Source of the DNA: Streptoalloteichus tenebrarius | GTDB lineage: Bacteria; Actinomycetota; Actinomycetes; Mycobacteriales; Pseudonocardiaceae | Assembly: GCF_024171885.1 (NCBI RefSeq) | Contig: NZ_JAMTCP010000002.1 | Span: 310,001 to 374,000 of the forward strand | DNA length: 64,000 nucleotides | Reading direction: 5' to 3' | Shown here: piece after piece, positions 9,083 through 17,896 of the stretch | How the letters are laid out: every line of letters starts with the position of its first letter | Numbering within the stretch: position 1 is the first letter of the stretch | Program-made: the position numbers and the translations under genes | Notes under the pieces: model-generated | What the model was told of the DNA's origin: nothing | Databases searched by the model: none | The model's input: the letters and a program-made list of their open reading frames with translations, nothing else

Positions 9083-10201
9083 CTAGGGCGTCCTCGGGCG
9101 CGCGGAGTGGCTCGCGGAGCCCGCGCCCCGCAGGTCCCGCAGCCACTCGGAGGGCTCGGTGGGCCGCTGGGCCCCCGGCCCCTGCGGCACCGGGACCTGG
9201 TGCACCAGGCCGCGGACGAGGTCGGCGGGGGAGCGGCGGGCCGCCTGCGCCTCGGGGGTGAGGACGAGCCGGTGCGCCAGGACCGGGACGGCCACCGCCT
9301 GCACGTCGTCGGGCACCACGAAGTCCCTGCCGGCCAGGGCCGCGTGCGCCCGCGCCGCCTGGACGAGCTGCAACGTGGCCCTGGGCGAGGCCCCCAGCCG
9401 CAGCTCGGGGAGCCGGCGGGTGGCCGAGACCAGTTCGACGGCGTAGCGCCGGACGTCCTTGGACATCAGCACCCGGCGCACCGTGGACAGCAACGCCCGC
9501 ACCTGCGCGGCGTCGGACACCGGCCGCAGCTCGGCGAGCGGGTCCCTGCCGGCGTGCCCGTCCACCATCGCCAGCTCGGCCTGCGGGTCGGGGTAGCCGA
9601 CCGAGACCCGGGCGGTGAACCGGTCGCGCTGGGCCTCGGGCAGCGCGTAGGTGCCCTCCATCTCCACCGGGTTCTGGGTGGCGATGACCATGAACGGCGC
9701 GTGCAGCGGGTGGGTCCGCCCGTCCACCGTGACCTGGCGCTCCTCCATGCACTCCAGCAGCGCCGACTGGGTCTTGGGCGAGGCCCGGTTGATCTCGTCG
9801 CCGACCACGATGTTCGCGAAGACCGGTCCTGGCCGGAACTCGAACTCGTTGTCCTGCCGGTTGAAGATGGAGACCCCGGTGATGTCGCTGGGCAGCAGGT
9901 CGGGGGTGAACTGGATCCGGCTGACCGAGCAGTCGATCGACCGCGCGAGCGCCTTGGCCAGCGAGGTCTTGCCCACGCCCGGCACGTCCTCCACCAGCAG
10001 GTGCCCCTCGGCCAGCAGGGTCACGAGCGCGATCCGCACCACGTCGGGCTTGCCCACGAGGACCCGCTCCACGTTGGCGGCGATCCGCTGCACGGCGGAG
10101 TGCAGCTCGGCGAGCTCGGCCTCGCCGGGATGGCCCTCGGCCGGCCGCCGGCCGTTGCCGCCGGGCCCCTGGGGTGCGGCGGGCGGGAAACCTGACGTCA
10201 C
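9083..10201 (-). CDS. MoxR-family AAA+ ATPase
   Basis: The 372-residue protein carries Walker A (VPGVGKTS, about residues 72-79), the MoxR-typical [12 protein letters not shown] segment, Walker B (VVGDEINRA, about 133) and sensor 1 ([14 protein letters not shown]). The C-terminal lid domain follows. MoxR ATPases act as chaperones that remodel or load cofactors onto partner proteins, usually those encoded next to them with DUF58 or VWA domains. The gene is first of a three-gene minus-strand operon and is divergent from mraZ. The last 30 residues (ARPRTP end) are low complexity. The ATG at 10201 is preceded by CAGGAGGACGCG, a good ribosome-binding site. Confidence 0.93.
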   Translation of the reverse strand: MTSGFPPAAPQGPGGNGRRPAEGHPGEAELAELHSAVQRIAANVERVLVGKPDVVRIALVTLLAEGHLLVEDVPGVGKTSLAKALARSIDCSVSRIQFTPDLLPSDITGVSIFNRQDNEFEFRPGPVFANIVVGDEINRASPKTQSALLECMEERQVTVDGRTHPLHAPFMVIATQNPVEMEGTYALPEAQRDRFTARVSVGYPDPQAELAMVDGHAGRDPLAELRPVSDAAQVRALLSTVRRVLMSKDVRRYAVELVSATRRLPELRLGASPRATLQLVQAARAHAALAGRDFVVPDDVQAVAVPVLAHRLVLTPEAQAARRSPADLVRGLVHQVPVPQGPGAQRPTEPSEWLRDLRGAGSASHSARPRTP

Positions 10202-10612
10202 GCGTCCTCCTGTGCTGCGGCGCCCGCCCTCGCCCCACCGGTCGGCCCGCGCGGGCGCGCGGAACTCGCGGTCACCTCGGGCAGCGTGCCGAGAAGTCTG
10301 TCAAACCACGGCGAGACGTCCCACGGTTCGGCCGAGCCACCGGAGCCTCCCCGCCGGGGACGCCTCGTTCCCCACCTTCCCCCACGGTCGGCCCCGCGTG
10401 CCAGCAACGCTGGTCGGCGGCCCCGACGGCGGCCGGTCGGGCGCGGGCCGCGCGGGCGCGGCGAGGCCCGCCGAGCGGCCCCGCGGGGGCTGCTCCTGGC
10501 CGGTCCGCGTCGGCGGCGGCGTCGGGCCCTCCCCACCGCACCCCACTCGGGCCCCACCGCGCTGAGCTGCGGAAACGTCGACCTGATCGGGCGGTTGTGG
10601 CCGCCGTTCCCG

Positions 10613-10640
10613 TTGACTGTGGTGAAAAGTGGGGTACTGT
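10613..10640 (+). promoter_or_regulatory. mraZ / dcw-cluster promoter
   Basis: A -35 TTGACT (10613-10618) and a -10 TACTGT (10635-10640) are separated by 16 bases. Transcription would start near 10647, leaving a leader of about 75 bases before the mraZ GTG. The -10 box is embedded in the MraZ repeat array. Confidence 0.7.
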
Positions 10641-10664
10641 GGCGGGCGGTGGGGCAGACGGGGG
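10630..10664 (+). promoter_or_regulatory. MraZ operator: four TGGGN-type repeats, 10-base step
   Basis: TGGGG (10630), TGGCG (10640), TGGGG (10650) and GGGGG (10660) begin exactly 10 bases apart. MraZ of E. coli is known to bind direct TGGGN repeats separated by 5 bases, which is the same 10-base step. The array overlaps the -10 box and start point, so repression by MraZ is likely. The second and fourth repeats are imperfect. Confidence 0.8.
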
Positions 10665-10722
10665 TCCCGCCGGCCGATACGGGTTCGGGAGGGGGCCTGG
10701 CTCGGTTGGGGAGGTGGGAGCC

Positions 10723-11154
10723 GTGTTCCTCGGCACCCACACCCCGAGGCTCGACGACAAGGGTCGGTTGACCCTGCCGGCCAAGTACCGGGACGCGCTC
10801 GCAGGGGGGTTGATGGTCACCAAGGGCCAGGACCACTGCCTGTACGTGTTCCCGCGCGCCGAGTTCGAGCAGATGGCCCGCAAGGTCGCCGAGGCCCCCC
10901 TCACCAACGAGGCGGTTCGCGCCTTCCAGCGTTACCTGTTCGCCGGCACCGACGAGCAACGGCCGGACGGGCAGGGCCGGATCACGATCGTTCCCGAGCT
11001 GCGGCGCTACGCCGGGCTGACCAAGGAGTGCGTGGTCATCGGGGCGATCACCCGGTTGGAGATCTGGGACGCCGCCGCGTGGCAGCGCTACCTCGGAGAA
11101 CACGAGGAGAGCTACGCGCGGGCGCGGGAGGAGGTGCTGCCCGGGATCTTCTGA
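10723..11154 (+). CDS. mraZ: Transcriptional regulator MraZ
   Basis: The GTG at 10723 gives 143 residues, the usual mycobacterial length, starting [24 protein letters not shown]. The protein has two tandem SpoVT/AbrB-like (MraZ) half-domains, each with the DxKGR motif (residues 11-15 DKGR; second copy DGQGR at about 87-91). MraZ forms ring-shaped oligomers that bind repeats before its own gene and control dcw transcription. A GGGGAGGTGGGAG ribosome-binding region precedes the start. In-frame codons further upstream overlap the promoter and operator and are rejected. Confidence 0.95.
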   Translation: MFLGTHTPRLDDKGRLTLPAKYRDALAGGLMVTKGQDHCLYVFPRAEFEQMARKVAEAPLTNEAVRAFQRYLFAGTDEQRPDGQGRITIVPELRRYAGLTKECVVIGAITRLEIWDAAAWQRYLGEHEESYARAREEVLPGIF

Positions 11155-12265
11155 CCGGGTCGGCGCGCGGCGACGGCGTCGCGTGCGCGGCGGGTGAGGT
11201 CGTTCTCCGTCCCTCCCGACTGCCGAGGTGGTCGAGGGGAGGCGTTCGTCGAGGACGGGCGTGGACGTCGTTGGTCCTCCACGTCGGTGTCGGCGGACGT
11301 CGTGAACGGGAGGGATCTCGCCGGTCGGACGGCTCGGGTGTCGTTCGGCCTCGGTCCGCTCGGCGGGCCGCGCTCCTCGGATTCCCGGGTGCCGCGCAGG
11401 CGGCTCCCACCCGGTCCCCGCCCTGCGGCGACCAGCCAGCGGTGACCCGCCCCGCGCTCCGGCGCGGAGGGGAGAAGCCCTGGCGGTCCAGCAACAGGGA
11501 CGGTGGGCGGGACGGCCACCGGGTGATCCTGGGCGCGACGGTCCACCGGCCCTGGCGCACCTTCCCCGGCGCCAGGTCCGACGAGCGGGCGGGGACCCGA
11601 CGACATCCGGGACGCGCTCCGAGGCGCACCGCCTCGCCGAGGCCACCGCTCCTCGAGGCCACCGCTCCGCGAGGTCTCCGGTCCTCGAAGTCTCCGCTCT
11701 CCGAGGTCCGCGAGGTCTCCGAGGCCGCCGTCTCTCCGACGTCGCCGCCTCACCCACACCGACCCGTCGAGCGCGGCGACGAGGGCAGGCCCCGACGCGC
11801 GGCCGGGGGACGAGGGGCGGGGGAGGCCCGGACAGGCGGGCCGCGCGAGCGACGGCGCCCGGCGCGCGCGACAGAGCGCCCAACGGAACGGAAGCCCCCT
11901 GACACTGAGAGCCCTCACACCGAGAGCCCCTCACACTGAGCGCACAGGGTGGAGCGGTGGAGCACGACCCGGAGCGAGGACATCCCGGCGGCCCGGCGTC
12001 GCCCCCTTCTGACCGGCGGGCCCCGGGCGACCAGGGCCGGCGGTCAGCCGGCCCCTCCTGGACACCCGTCCCCACGGGCTCGTCGCGTTTCCCCACCTCG
12101 TGGCGCTCTCCTCACCCGACACCGCCCGTCCGCGCGCGACGGGTGGCCCGTCCTTCACCGGATTCCGCCCCCGGACGCGCGGCATGCCCGTACTGTGCTG
12201 CCCCGGTGGCACGGTCGGGCGACCCGGCGCCGGCCCGGTCCCGGTGGAGATCACAGAGAGGAACG

Positions 12266-12296
12266 ACCCGCCGAGCCAACGGCCGGCGGGTTTCGG
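12266..12296 (+). terminator. Possible attenuator/terminator hairpin upstream of rsmH
   Basis: ACCCGCCG (12266-12273) can pair with CGGCGGGT (12284-12291), with a 10-base loop, followed by TTCGG. The T-run is short, so termination is uncertain; it could act as a leader attenuator between mraZ and rsmH. Confidence 0.4.
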
Positions 12297-12511
12297 ACGT
12301 CCGAGGAACGGGGTACGCACCACCGCCCTGACCGCACCACCGGACGACGGCGGACGACGGCCCGCTCGGACCTCCGACGACCCGCCGTGACGCGGGACGG
12401 CGGAGACGGGGCGGCAGGGCGTCCGGCGACGCCCAACGAACACGCAGAACGAGAGAACGCAGTGAGGTCCCCGGCGCCGGCAGCGCCGCGCCGTCGGGGG
12501 CGGGACGAGGA

Positions 12512-12529
12512 CCGGGGGCCGACCCCCGG
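12512..12529 (+). promoter_or_regulatory. Stable hairpin abutting the rsmH ribosome-binding site
   Basis: CCGGGGG (12512-12518) and CCCCCGG (12523-12529) form a perfect 7-bp stem with a CCGA loop. It ends one base before GAGGAG (12531-12536), the ribosome-binding site of rsmH. Its position suggests an influence on initiation; the ribosome-binding site itself stays single stranded. Confidence 0.4.
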
Positions 12530-12542
12530 GGAGGAGACCGTG

Positions 12543-13523
12543 ATGGCGCCGGCTCGGGTGACCCGCGACGGGGACGAGCCCCGGCACGTCCCAGTGCTGT
12601 TGGACCGGGTGCTGGACCTGCTCGAACCCGCGCTGGCCGGCGGGCCGGCGGTCTGCGTGGACGCCACGCTGGGCCTGGGCGGCCACACCGAGGCGCTGCT
12701 CACCCGCTTCCCCGAGCTGACCGTGGTCGGCCTCGACCGCGACCCCCACGCGCTGGAGCTGTCCGCCCGGCGCCTGGCCCCGTTCGGCGACAGGGCCCGG
12801 CTCGTGCACGCCGTCTACGACGAGCTGCCCTCGGCCCTGGCCGACCTCGGCATCCCCGAGGTGCGGGGCGTGCTGTTCGACCTCGGCGTCTCCTCGATGC
12901 AGCTCGACGAGGCCGAGCGCGGCTTCGCCTACGCCCAGGACGCCCCGCTGGACATGCGGATGGACCCGACCAGGGGGATCACGGCCGCCGAGGTGCTCAA
13001 CAGCTACTCGGCGGCGGAGCTGACCCGGATCCTGCGCGACTACGGCGAGGAGCGGTTCGCCTCGCGCATCGCCGCGGCCATCGTCAGGGAACGGCAGAAG
13101 GAGCCGTTCCGCGACAGCGCCCGCCTGGTGCGGCTGCTGTACGACGTCGTGCCCGCCGCGAGCCAGCGCACGGGCGGCCACCCCGCGAAGCGGACCTTCC
13201 AGGCCCTGCGCATCGAGGTCAACGGCGAGCTGGAGGTCCTGCGGCGCGCGTTGCCGGCCGCGCTGGACGCGCTGGCCGTCGGCGGCCGCATCGTCGTGTT
13301 GTCCTACCACTCGCTGGAGGACCGGATGGTCAAGCGAGCCCTCGCCGAGCGGTCCACCTCCCGCACCCCGCCGGGCCTGCCGGTGGAGCTGCCAGGACAC
13401 GGCCCGCAGTTCCGTCTCCTGGTGCGGGGCTCGGAACCGGCCAGCGACGAGGAGATCGCGGCCAACCCGAGAGCCTCCTCGGTGCGGCTCCGCGCGGCGG
13501 AACGGCTCGGGGAGGACACGTGA
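12543..13523 (+). CDS. rsmH: 16S rRNA m4C1402 methyltransferase RsmH
   Basis: The product has 326 residues, and [13 protein letters not shown] (15-27) is the family start signature. [16 protein letters not shown] (38-53) forms the SAM-binding loop, and [17 protein letters not shown] and the late motif [12 protein letters not shown] are also conserved. The enzyme methylates N4 of C1402 in 16S rRNA, fine-tuning the ribosomal P site. The ATG at 12543 lies 6 bases after GAGGAG; a GTG three bases earlier and one at 12462 are less likely. The stop overlaps the ftsL-like start by 4 bases (GTGA). Confidence 0.95.
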   Translation: MAPARVTRDGDEPRHVPVLLDRVLDLLEPALAGGPAVCVDATLGLGGHTEALLTRFPELTVVGLDRDPHALELSARRLAPFGDRARLVHAVYDELPSALADLGIPEVRGVLFDLGVSSMQLDEAERGFAYAQDAPLDMRMDPTRGITAAEVLNSYSAAELTRILRDYGEERFASRIAAAIVRERQKEPFRDSARLVRLLYDVVPAASQRTGGHPAKRTFQALRIEVNGELEVLRRALPAALDALAVGGRIVVLSYHSLEDRMVKRALAERSTSRTPPGLPVELPGHGPQFRLLVRGSEPASDEEIAANPRASSVRLRAAERLGEDT

Positions 13524-14191
13524 CGGCGCCGGCACGCGTCCCCGACCCCGGCGCGCGAGGGCGCGCGGGCGCCCGCGACCGCGCCCAGGACCGGACCGGC
13601 CAGCGCGGCGGCGCCAAGCGGACGGGACAGCGCGCCGGCGCCCGACGGGGCCAGGCCCGCCGCGTGCCGCTGAGCCGGCGGTGGTTGCGGGTGGTGCCGC
13701 CGGGAGCGGCGGGCGTGGTGCCCAGGGCACCGTTCGTGTTGCTGGTGATGAGCCTGCTCGCGGCCGGCCTGCTGGCCAGTCTGTGGCTGTCCACCGCGGC
13801 CGGCGCGTACTCCTACCGGTTGGAGAACACCCAGCGCGAGGCGCGGGACCTGGCCGAGCAGGCCGAGCAGCTCCGCAGGGAGGTCGCCCAGCGGGAGTCG
13901 GCGCCCGACGTGGCGCGCCGGGCCGGGGAGCTGGGCATGGTGCCCGCGCCGGATCCCGCCTGGCTCGTGGTCCGGCCGGACGGCTCGGTGGAGGTGCGCG
14001 GCGAGCCGAAACCGGCCACCTCGCCCCCGCCCCCCTCGTCCAGCTCGCCGACGCCGCCGGCGTCCCCGCCGCCGCCGGCGCCGGGCGCCACCCCGCCACC
14101 GCCGGCGAACCCCGGCCAGCAGGGACAACAGGGGCAGCAGGGTCAGCAGGGCCAGCCGACGCCGAACGGCCAGAACCAGGGAGGTGGATGA
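13520..14191 (+). CDS. ftsL: FtsL-like septal bitopic membrane protein
   Basis: The 223-residue protein has a basic cytoplasmic N-terminus rich in Arg/Gly (1-68). One membrane helix follows (about 69-90, [20 protein letters not shown]), then a heptad-like stretch ([20 protein letters not shown], about 99-118). Next come a [21 protein letters not shown] segment and a long Pro/Ser then Gln/Gly-rich tail with GQQ repeats. Topology and position between rsmH and ftsI match FtsL, the partner of FtsQ and FtsW/FtsI. Sequence identity of FtsL proteins is low, so the name rests mainly on context. The GTG start overlaps rsmH, and the stop overlaps ftsI. Confidence 0.8.
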   Translation: MTAPARVPDPGARGRAGARDRAQDRTGQRGGAKRTGQRAGARRGQARRVPLSRRWLRVVPPGAAGVVPRAPFVLLVMSLLAAGLLASLWLSTAAGAYSYRLENTQREARDLAEQAEQLRREVAQRESAPDVARRAGELGMVPAPDPAWLVVRPDGSVEVRGEPKPATSPPPPSSSSPTPPASPPPPAPGATPPPPANPGQQGQQGQQGQQGQPTPNGQNQGGG

Positions 14192-16095
14192 TGCAGCGGG
14201 CGAACGGACCGGCACCACGTCGTCGTCCCGTGCGGGGCGTGCGCACCGCGCGTCCCCCGGCCGGCTCGGGGCACCACCGCCGCCGGCTCGTGGTCGGGCG
14301 GACGCTGCTGGTGGTGGCGTTGCTGCTCGCCGGGGTGAAGCTCGTGCAGGTGCAGGGCCTGGAGGCCGACGCCCTGTCGCAGAAGTCCCAGCAGCAGCGG
14401 CTGACCACGAAGAAGATCCCGGCCCGCCGCGGCGCGATCACCGACAGGGAGGGCCGCCAGCTCGCCCTCAGCGAGGAGCGCCGCGCCCTCTACGTGCTGC
14501 CGAAGCAGCTCAGGGAGGAGTGGGACAAGCCGGAGACGATCGAGCGGACCAAGCTCAACGCCGACCGCCGCACCGAGCAGATCGCCAAGGGCATGCACGA
14601 GGTCCTCGGCGACGAGTTCCCCGAGCAGGAGCTGCTGGCCAAGCTGCGCAGCGACAGGAGCTTCCTCTACCTCGCCGACTCGGTCCGGCCGGAGCAGGCC
14701 CGGCAGATCCGCGAGGGCCTGAAGTTCCGCGAGATCGGCGAGGAGTACCGCGAGGTCCGGCAGTACCCGGGCGCCGAGCCGGCCAGCAACATCATCGGCC
14801 TCGCCAACTGGCGGATGGACAACCCCAACGACCAGAAGGTCCGCGGCCTGCTCGGCCTGGAGAACCTCCAGGACCCCCTGCTCGCCGGCAGGGACGGCCG
14901 TCGCGTCGTCGAGACCGCGCTGAACAACGACGACATGGTCATCCCGGGCACCGAGCGCCAGCTCGAGCCGGCCACGCCGGGGTCGACGCTGGAGCTGACC
15001 ATCGACTCGGACGTGCAGTACCAGGTGCAGCGGATGCTGGCCGACTACGTCCGCAAGTCCGGGGCGAAGAACGGCAGCGCGGTCGTGCTGGACGCGCACA
15101 CCGGCGAGGTGTACGCGCTGGCCAACGACAAGACCTTCGACCCGAACGACCCGGACATCCTCAAGAAGCTCAGCAACGACGACCCCCGCCTCGGCAACCC
15201 CGCGGTGTCCTCCCCGTTCGAGCCGGGCTCGGTGAACAAGGTGGTCACGGCGGCGGCCGGCGTCGAGTACGGCCTGGTGCGGCCGGACACCGTCCTGGAC
15301 GTGCCGGGGGCCATCCAGGTCGCCGACCGGCAGATCAGGGACGCCTGGGCCCACGGTCCGATGCGCATGACCTTCACCGGCGTGCTGGCCAAGTCCTCGA
15401 ACGTGGGGACGATCAAGGTGGCGCAGCAGGTCGGCGAGGAGCGGTTCGCCGAGATGCTGCGCCGGTTCGGGCTGGGCCAGGCCACCGGCGTGGGCCTGCC
15501 GGGGGAGAGCGCCGGGGTGGTGCCCGCCCGGCAGCAGTGGTCGGGCAGCACGTTCGGCAACCTCCCGATCGGCCAGGGCCTGTCGATGACCGTCCTCCAG
15601 ATGGCCGGGATGTACCAGGCGATCGCCAACGACGGCGTGCGCGTGCCGCCCCGGATCATCCGGGCGGAGATCGGCCCGGACGGCCAGCGCAAGGAGACGA
15701 AGCGACCCGACGGCGTGAAGGTCGTCAGCCCCGAGACGGCCCGCACCGTGCGGGACATGCTGCGGGCGGTGGTGCAGGACGCGCCGGGCCAGCGCGGCAC
15801 CGGCCCGCAGGCGGCGCTGGAGGGCTACCAGATCTCCGGCAAGACCGGCACCGCGCAGCAGGTGGACAAGACGTGCGCCTGCTACAGCACCTCGCAGCAC
15901 TGGATCACGTTCGCGGGCATCCTGCCGGCCAACGCCCCCCGTTTCGTGGTCGGCCTGATGCTGGACGCGCCCACCGGGACGCCCTACAGCGAGTCGGCGG
16001 CGCCGCTGTTCCACGACATCGCCTCGTACCTGGCGCAGCGCTTCCAGATCCCCACCTCGGAGCCGGGGCCGGTGCAACAGCTCGTCGTGGGCTGA
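14191..16095 (+). CDS. ftsI: Septal peptidoglycan transpeptidase FtsI (PBP3/PbpB)
   Basis: The 634-residue class B penicillin-binding protein has a basic N-terminus and one membrane helix (about 32-50). The pedestal domain holds PARRGAITDREGRQLA, and the transpeptidase domain carries the three active-site motifs S347-V-N-K350, S402-S-N404 and K551-T-G553. It crosslinks septal peptidoglycan with FtsW. No PASTA domain is present. The ATG at 14191 overlaps the ftsL stop by one base and lies 6 bases after GGAGG; the adjacent ATG at 14188 is the alternative start. CAC at about residues 562-564 (TCACYST) is a local cysteine pair near the KTG motif. Confidence 0.95.
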   Translation: MQRANGPAPRRRPVRGVRTARPPAGSGHHRRRLVVGRTLLVVALLLAGVKLVQVQGLEADALSQKSQQQRLTTKKIPARRGAITDREGRQLALSEERRALYVLPKQLREEWDKPETIERTKLNADRRTEQIAKGMHEVLGDEFPEQELLAKLRSDRSFLYLADSVRPEQARQIREGLKFREIGEEYREVRQYPGAEPASNIIGLANWRMDNPNDQKVRGLLGLENLQDPLLAGRDGRRVVETALNNDDMVIPGTERQLEPATPGSTLELTIDSDVQYQVQRMLADYVRKSGAKNGSAVVLDAHTGEVYALANDKTFDPNDPDILKKLSNDDPRLGNPAVSSPFEPGSVNKVVTAAAGVEYGLVRPDTVLDVPGAIQVADRQIRDAWAHGPMRMTFTGVLAKSSNVGTIKVAQQVGEERFAEMLRRFGLGQATGVGLPGESAGVVPARQQWSGSTFGNLPIGQGLSMTVLQMAGMYQAIANDGVRVPPRIIRAEIGPDGQRKETKRPDGVKVVSPETARTVRDMLRAVVQDAPGQRGTGPQAALEGYQISGKTGTAQQVDKTCACYSTSQHWITFAGILPANAPRFVVGLMLDAPTGTPYSESAAPLFHDIASYLAQRFQIPTSEPGPVQQLVVG

Positions 16096-16279
16096 GCCGG
16101 GCCCGGCTCCGGGCTCCGGCCCGACCGGCGAAGATAAAGGATCGATAACAACCACCACCCCGTCGGCGCGGTGGCATGGGCGCGTGCCCGGCCCGGTCGC
16201 GCCGACCTGCGTCGATGGAGGGAGGTGTGCGGCACCGGTGGCGGCGGTCACGCGCCGTGCGCCGGTAGCCTTCCGCGAC
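16096..16279 (+). promoter_or_regulatory. Internal dcw promoter region before murE
   Basis: This is the largest break inside the ftsL-ftsQ block. It contains a short A/T-rich island (GAAGATAAAGGATCGATAAC, about 16130-16149) that stands out from the GC-rich surroundings. A TAGCCT box (16266-16271) lies 8 bases before the GTG at 16280. A separate promoter for murE onward is inferred. Confidence 0.55.
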
Positions 16280-17896
16280 GTGCCCCCCGTCCTGTCTGGC
16301 AAGGTCGCGCCTGCCCCGCCCCGCCCGTCGCACGTCACCCCGACCGCCGTCGCCGAACTCGCCCGGCTGGCGGACGCGCGGGTGGTGAGCCAGGGCCCCG
16401 ACGCCCCGGCGACGCCGGTGACCGGGGTGACGCTGCGCGCCCAGAACACGCGTCCCGGCGACCTCTACGCCGCCCTGCCCGGCGCCAGGGCGCACGGCGC
16501 CGACTTCGCCGACCAGGCGTTGGCCGCCGGCGCCGTCGCCGTCCTCACCGACGAGGCCGGCGCGGCCCGCCCCGCGCTGCGCGAGGCCCCCCCGGTCAGG
16601 GACGGCCGGGTCCCGGTGCTGGTGTGCGCCGACCCCAGGGCCGTGGTCGGTGGGCTCGCCGCGCACGTCTACGGCAACCCGTCCTCCCGGCTGAGGGTGC
16701 TGGGCGTGACCGGCACCTCGGGCAAGACGACCACGACCTACCTGCTGGAGGGCGCGCTGCGCGCCGCCGGCCACACCACGGGCCTGGTCGGCACGGTGGA
16801 GACCCGCATCGCCGGCGAGCGCATGGAGAGCGCCTTCACCACGCCGGAGGCCCCCGACCTCCAGGCGTTGTTCGCGTCCATGGTGGAGCGTGGCGTCAGC
16901 CACGTGGCCATGGAGGTGTCCAGCCACGCGCTGGCGCTGGGCCGGGTCGCCGGCACCCGCTTCGCGGTTGGCGCGTTCACCAACCTCTCCCAGGACCACC
17001 TGGACTTCCACCGCGACCTGGAGGACTACTTCGCCGCCAAGGCGAAGCTGTTCGACGGCCGGTCCGAGCGCGAGGTGGTGTGCGTGGACGGGGAGTGGGG
17101 CCGCCGGCTGGTCCGCCCCCACACGATCACCGTGTCCACTGTGGCGGGTCAGGACGCCGGGTGGACGGCGGTGGACGTCGTCTCCCACGCCACGGGCGCC
17201 CAGTCCTTCACCGCGGTCGGCCCCGACGGCCGGCGCACGCCGGTCGAGGTGCGGCTGCCGGGGACCTTCAACGTCGCCAACGCCCTGCTGGCGCTGGCCT
17301 GCGCGCACGCGGTGGGCGTCGACCCCGCCGACGCCGCGCGTGGACTGTCCGAAGTGGACGTCCCAGGGCGGATGGAGCGGGTGGACCTCGGCCAGGACTT
17401 CACCGCGGTCGTGGACTACTCGCACAAGCCGGCCGCGGTCGCCGCGGTGCTCGACGCCGTGCGGGCCCAGCGGGAGCGGGCCGGCCGACCCGGTCGTGTG
17501 ATCATTGTGCTGGGTTGCGGGGGTGACCGCGACACGGCCAAGCGGCCCCTGATGGGCAGGGTCGCGGCGAGCGGGGCCGACCTGCTGGTGGTCACCGACG
17601 ACAACCCGCGCGGCGAGGACCCGGCGGCGATCAGGGCCGCCATGCTCGCCGGCGCGCTGGAGCTGCCCGCGACCGACCGGGGCGAGGTCGTCGAGATCGG
17701 CGACCGCCGGGAGGCCATCGCGGAGGCGGTGCGGCGCGCCCGCCCCGGTGACGTGGTCGTCGTCGCGGGCAAGGGACACGAGACCGGTCAGGAGGTCGCA
17801 GGAGTGGTGCATCCGTTCTCCGATCGCGCCGTGCTCGCCGAGGCCGTCAGGGCCCGGCTGGGCGGCGCGCCGCGGTCCGGCGGGGAGGGCGCGTGA
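16280..17896 (+). CDS. murE: UDP-MurNAc-tripeptide synthetase MurE
   Basis: With the GTG at 16280 the protein has 538 residues, close to M. tuberculosis MurE. The ATP loop GVTGTSGKTTTTYL, the substrate loop TTPEAPDLQALF, the MEVSSHAL motif and the ligand-discriminating DDNPRGEDP motif are all present. DNPR is the signature for adding meso-diaminopimelate, so the cell wall should be of the mDAP type. The start is chosen because TAGCCT lies 8 bases upstream as in other leaderless genes here; in-frame GTG codons at 16238 and earlier are alternatives. The stop overlaps the murF start (GTGA). Confidence 0.93.
   Translation: MPPVLSGKVAPAPPRPSHVTPTAVAELARLADARVVSQGPDAPATPVTGVTLRAQNTRPGDLYAALPGARAHGADFADQALAAGAVAVLTDEAGAARPALREAPPVRDGRVPVLVCADPRAVVGGLAAHVYGNPSSRLRVLGVTGTSGKTTTTYLLEGALRAAGHTTGLVGTVETRIAGERMESAFTTPEAPDLQALFASMVERGVSHVAMEVSSHALALGRVAGTRFAVGAFTNLSQDHLDFHRDLEDYFAAKAKLFDGRSEREVVCVDGEWGRRLVRPHTITVSTVAGQDAGWTAVDVVSHATGAQSFTAVGPDGRRTPVEVRLPGTFNVANALLALACAHAVGVDPADAARGLSEVDVPGRMERVDLGQDFTAVVDYSHKPAAVAAVLDAVRAQRERAGRPGRVIIVLGCGGDRDTAKRPLMGRVAASGADLLVVTDDNPRGEDPAAIRAAMLAGALELPATDRGEVVEIGDRREAIAEAVRRARPGDVVVVAGKGHETGQEVAGVVHPFSDRAVLAEAVRARLGGAPRSGGEGA

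Larger units (their letters stand above)
10202..10722. other. 521-base divergent region between moxR and mraZ
   Basis: No gene is supported here. The right part holds the mraZ promoter and operator (10613-10664). The minus strand carries a TTGACA at about 10297-10302 that could be a -35 for moxR, but I see no matching -10. The stretch 10330-10560 is GC-rich without recognised signals. Confidence 0.6.
11155..12542. other. 1.39-kb gap between mraZ and rsmH with no convincing gene
   Basis: Both strands have open frames, but their translations are Arg/Pro/Gly-rich without any family motif, so they look like GC-rich shadows. The DNA holds degenerate direct repeats of CGAGGyC(a/t)CCG(c/g)TC type (about 11635-11740), a short duplication around CACTGAGAGCCC (about 11900-11940), a hairpin at 12266-12291 and a second one at 12512-12529. 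In mycobacteria mraZ and rsmH are nearly adjacent, so this spacing is unusual. Confidence 0.6.

Noticed and set aside
11112-11918. Minus-strand open frame in the mraZ-rsmH gap
   Set aside because: Arg/Pro/Ser-rich without motif, overlaps the mraZ 3' end, no ribosome-binding site; not supported as a gene.
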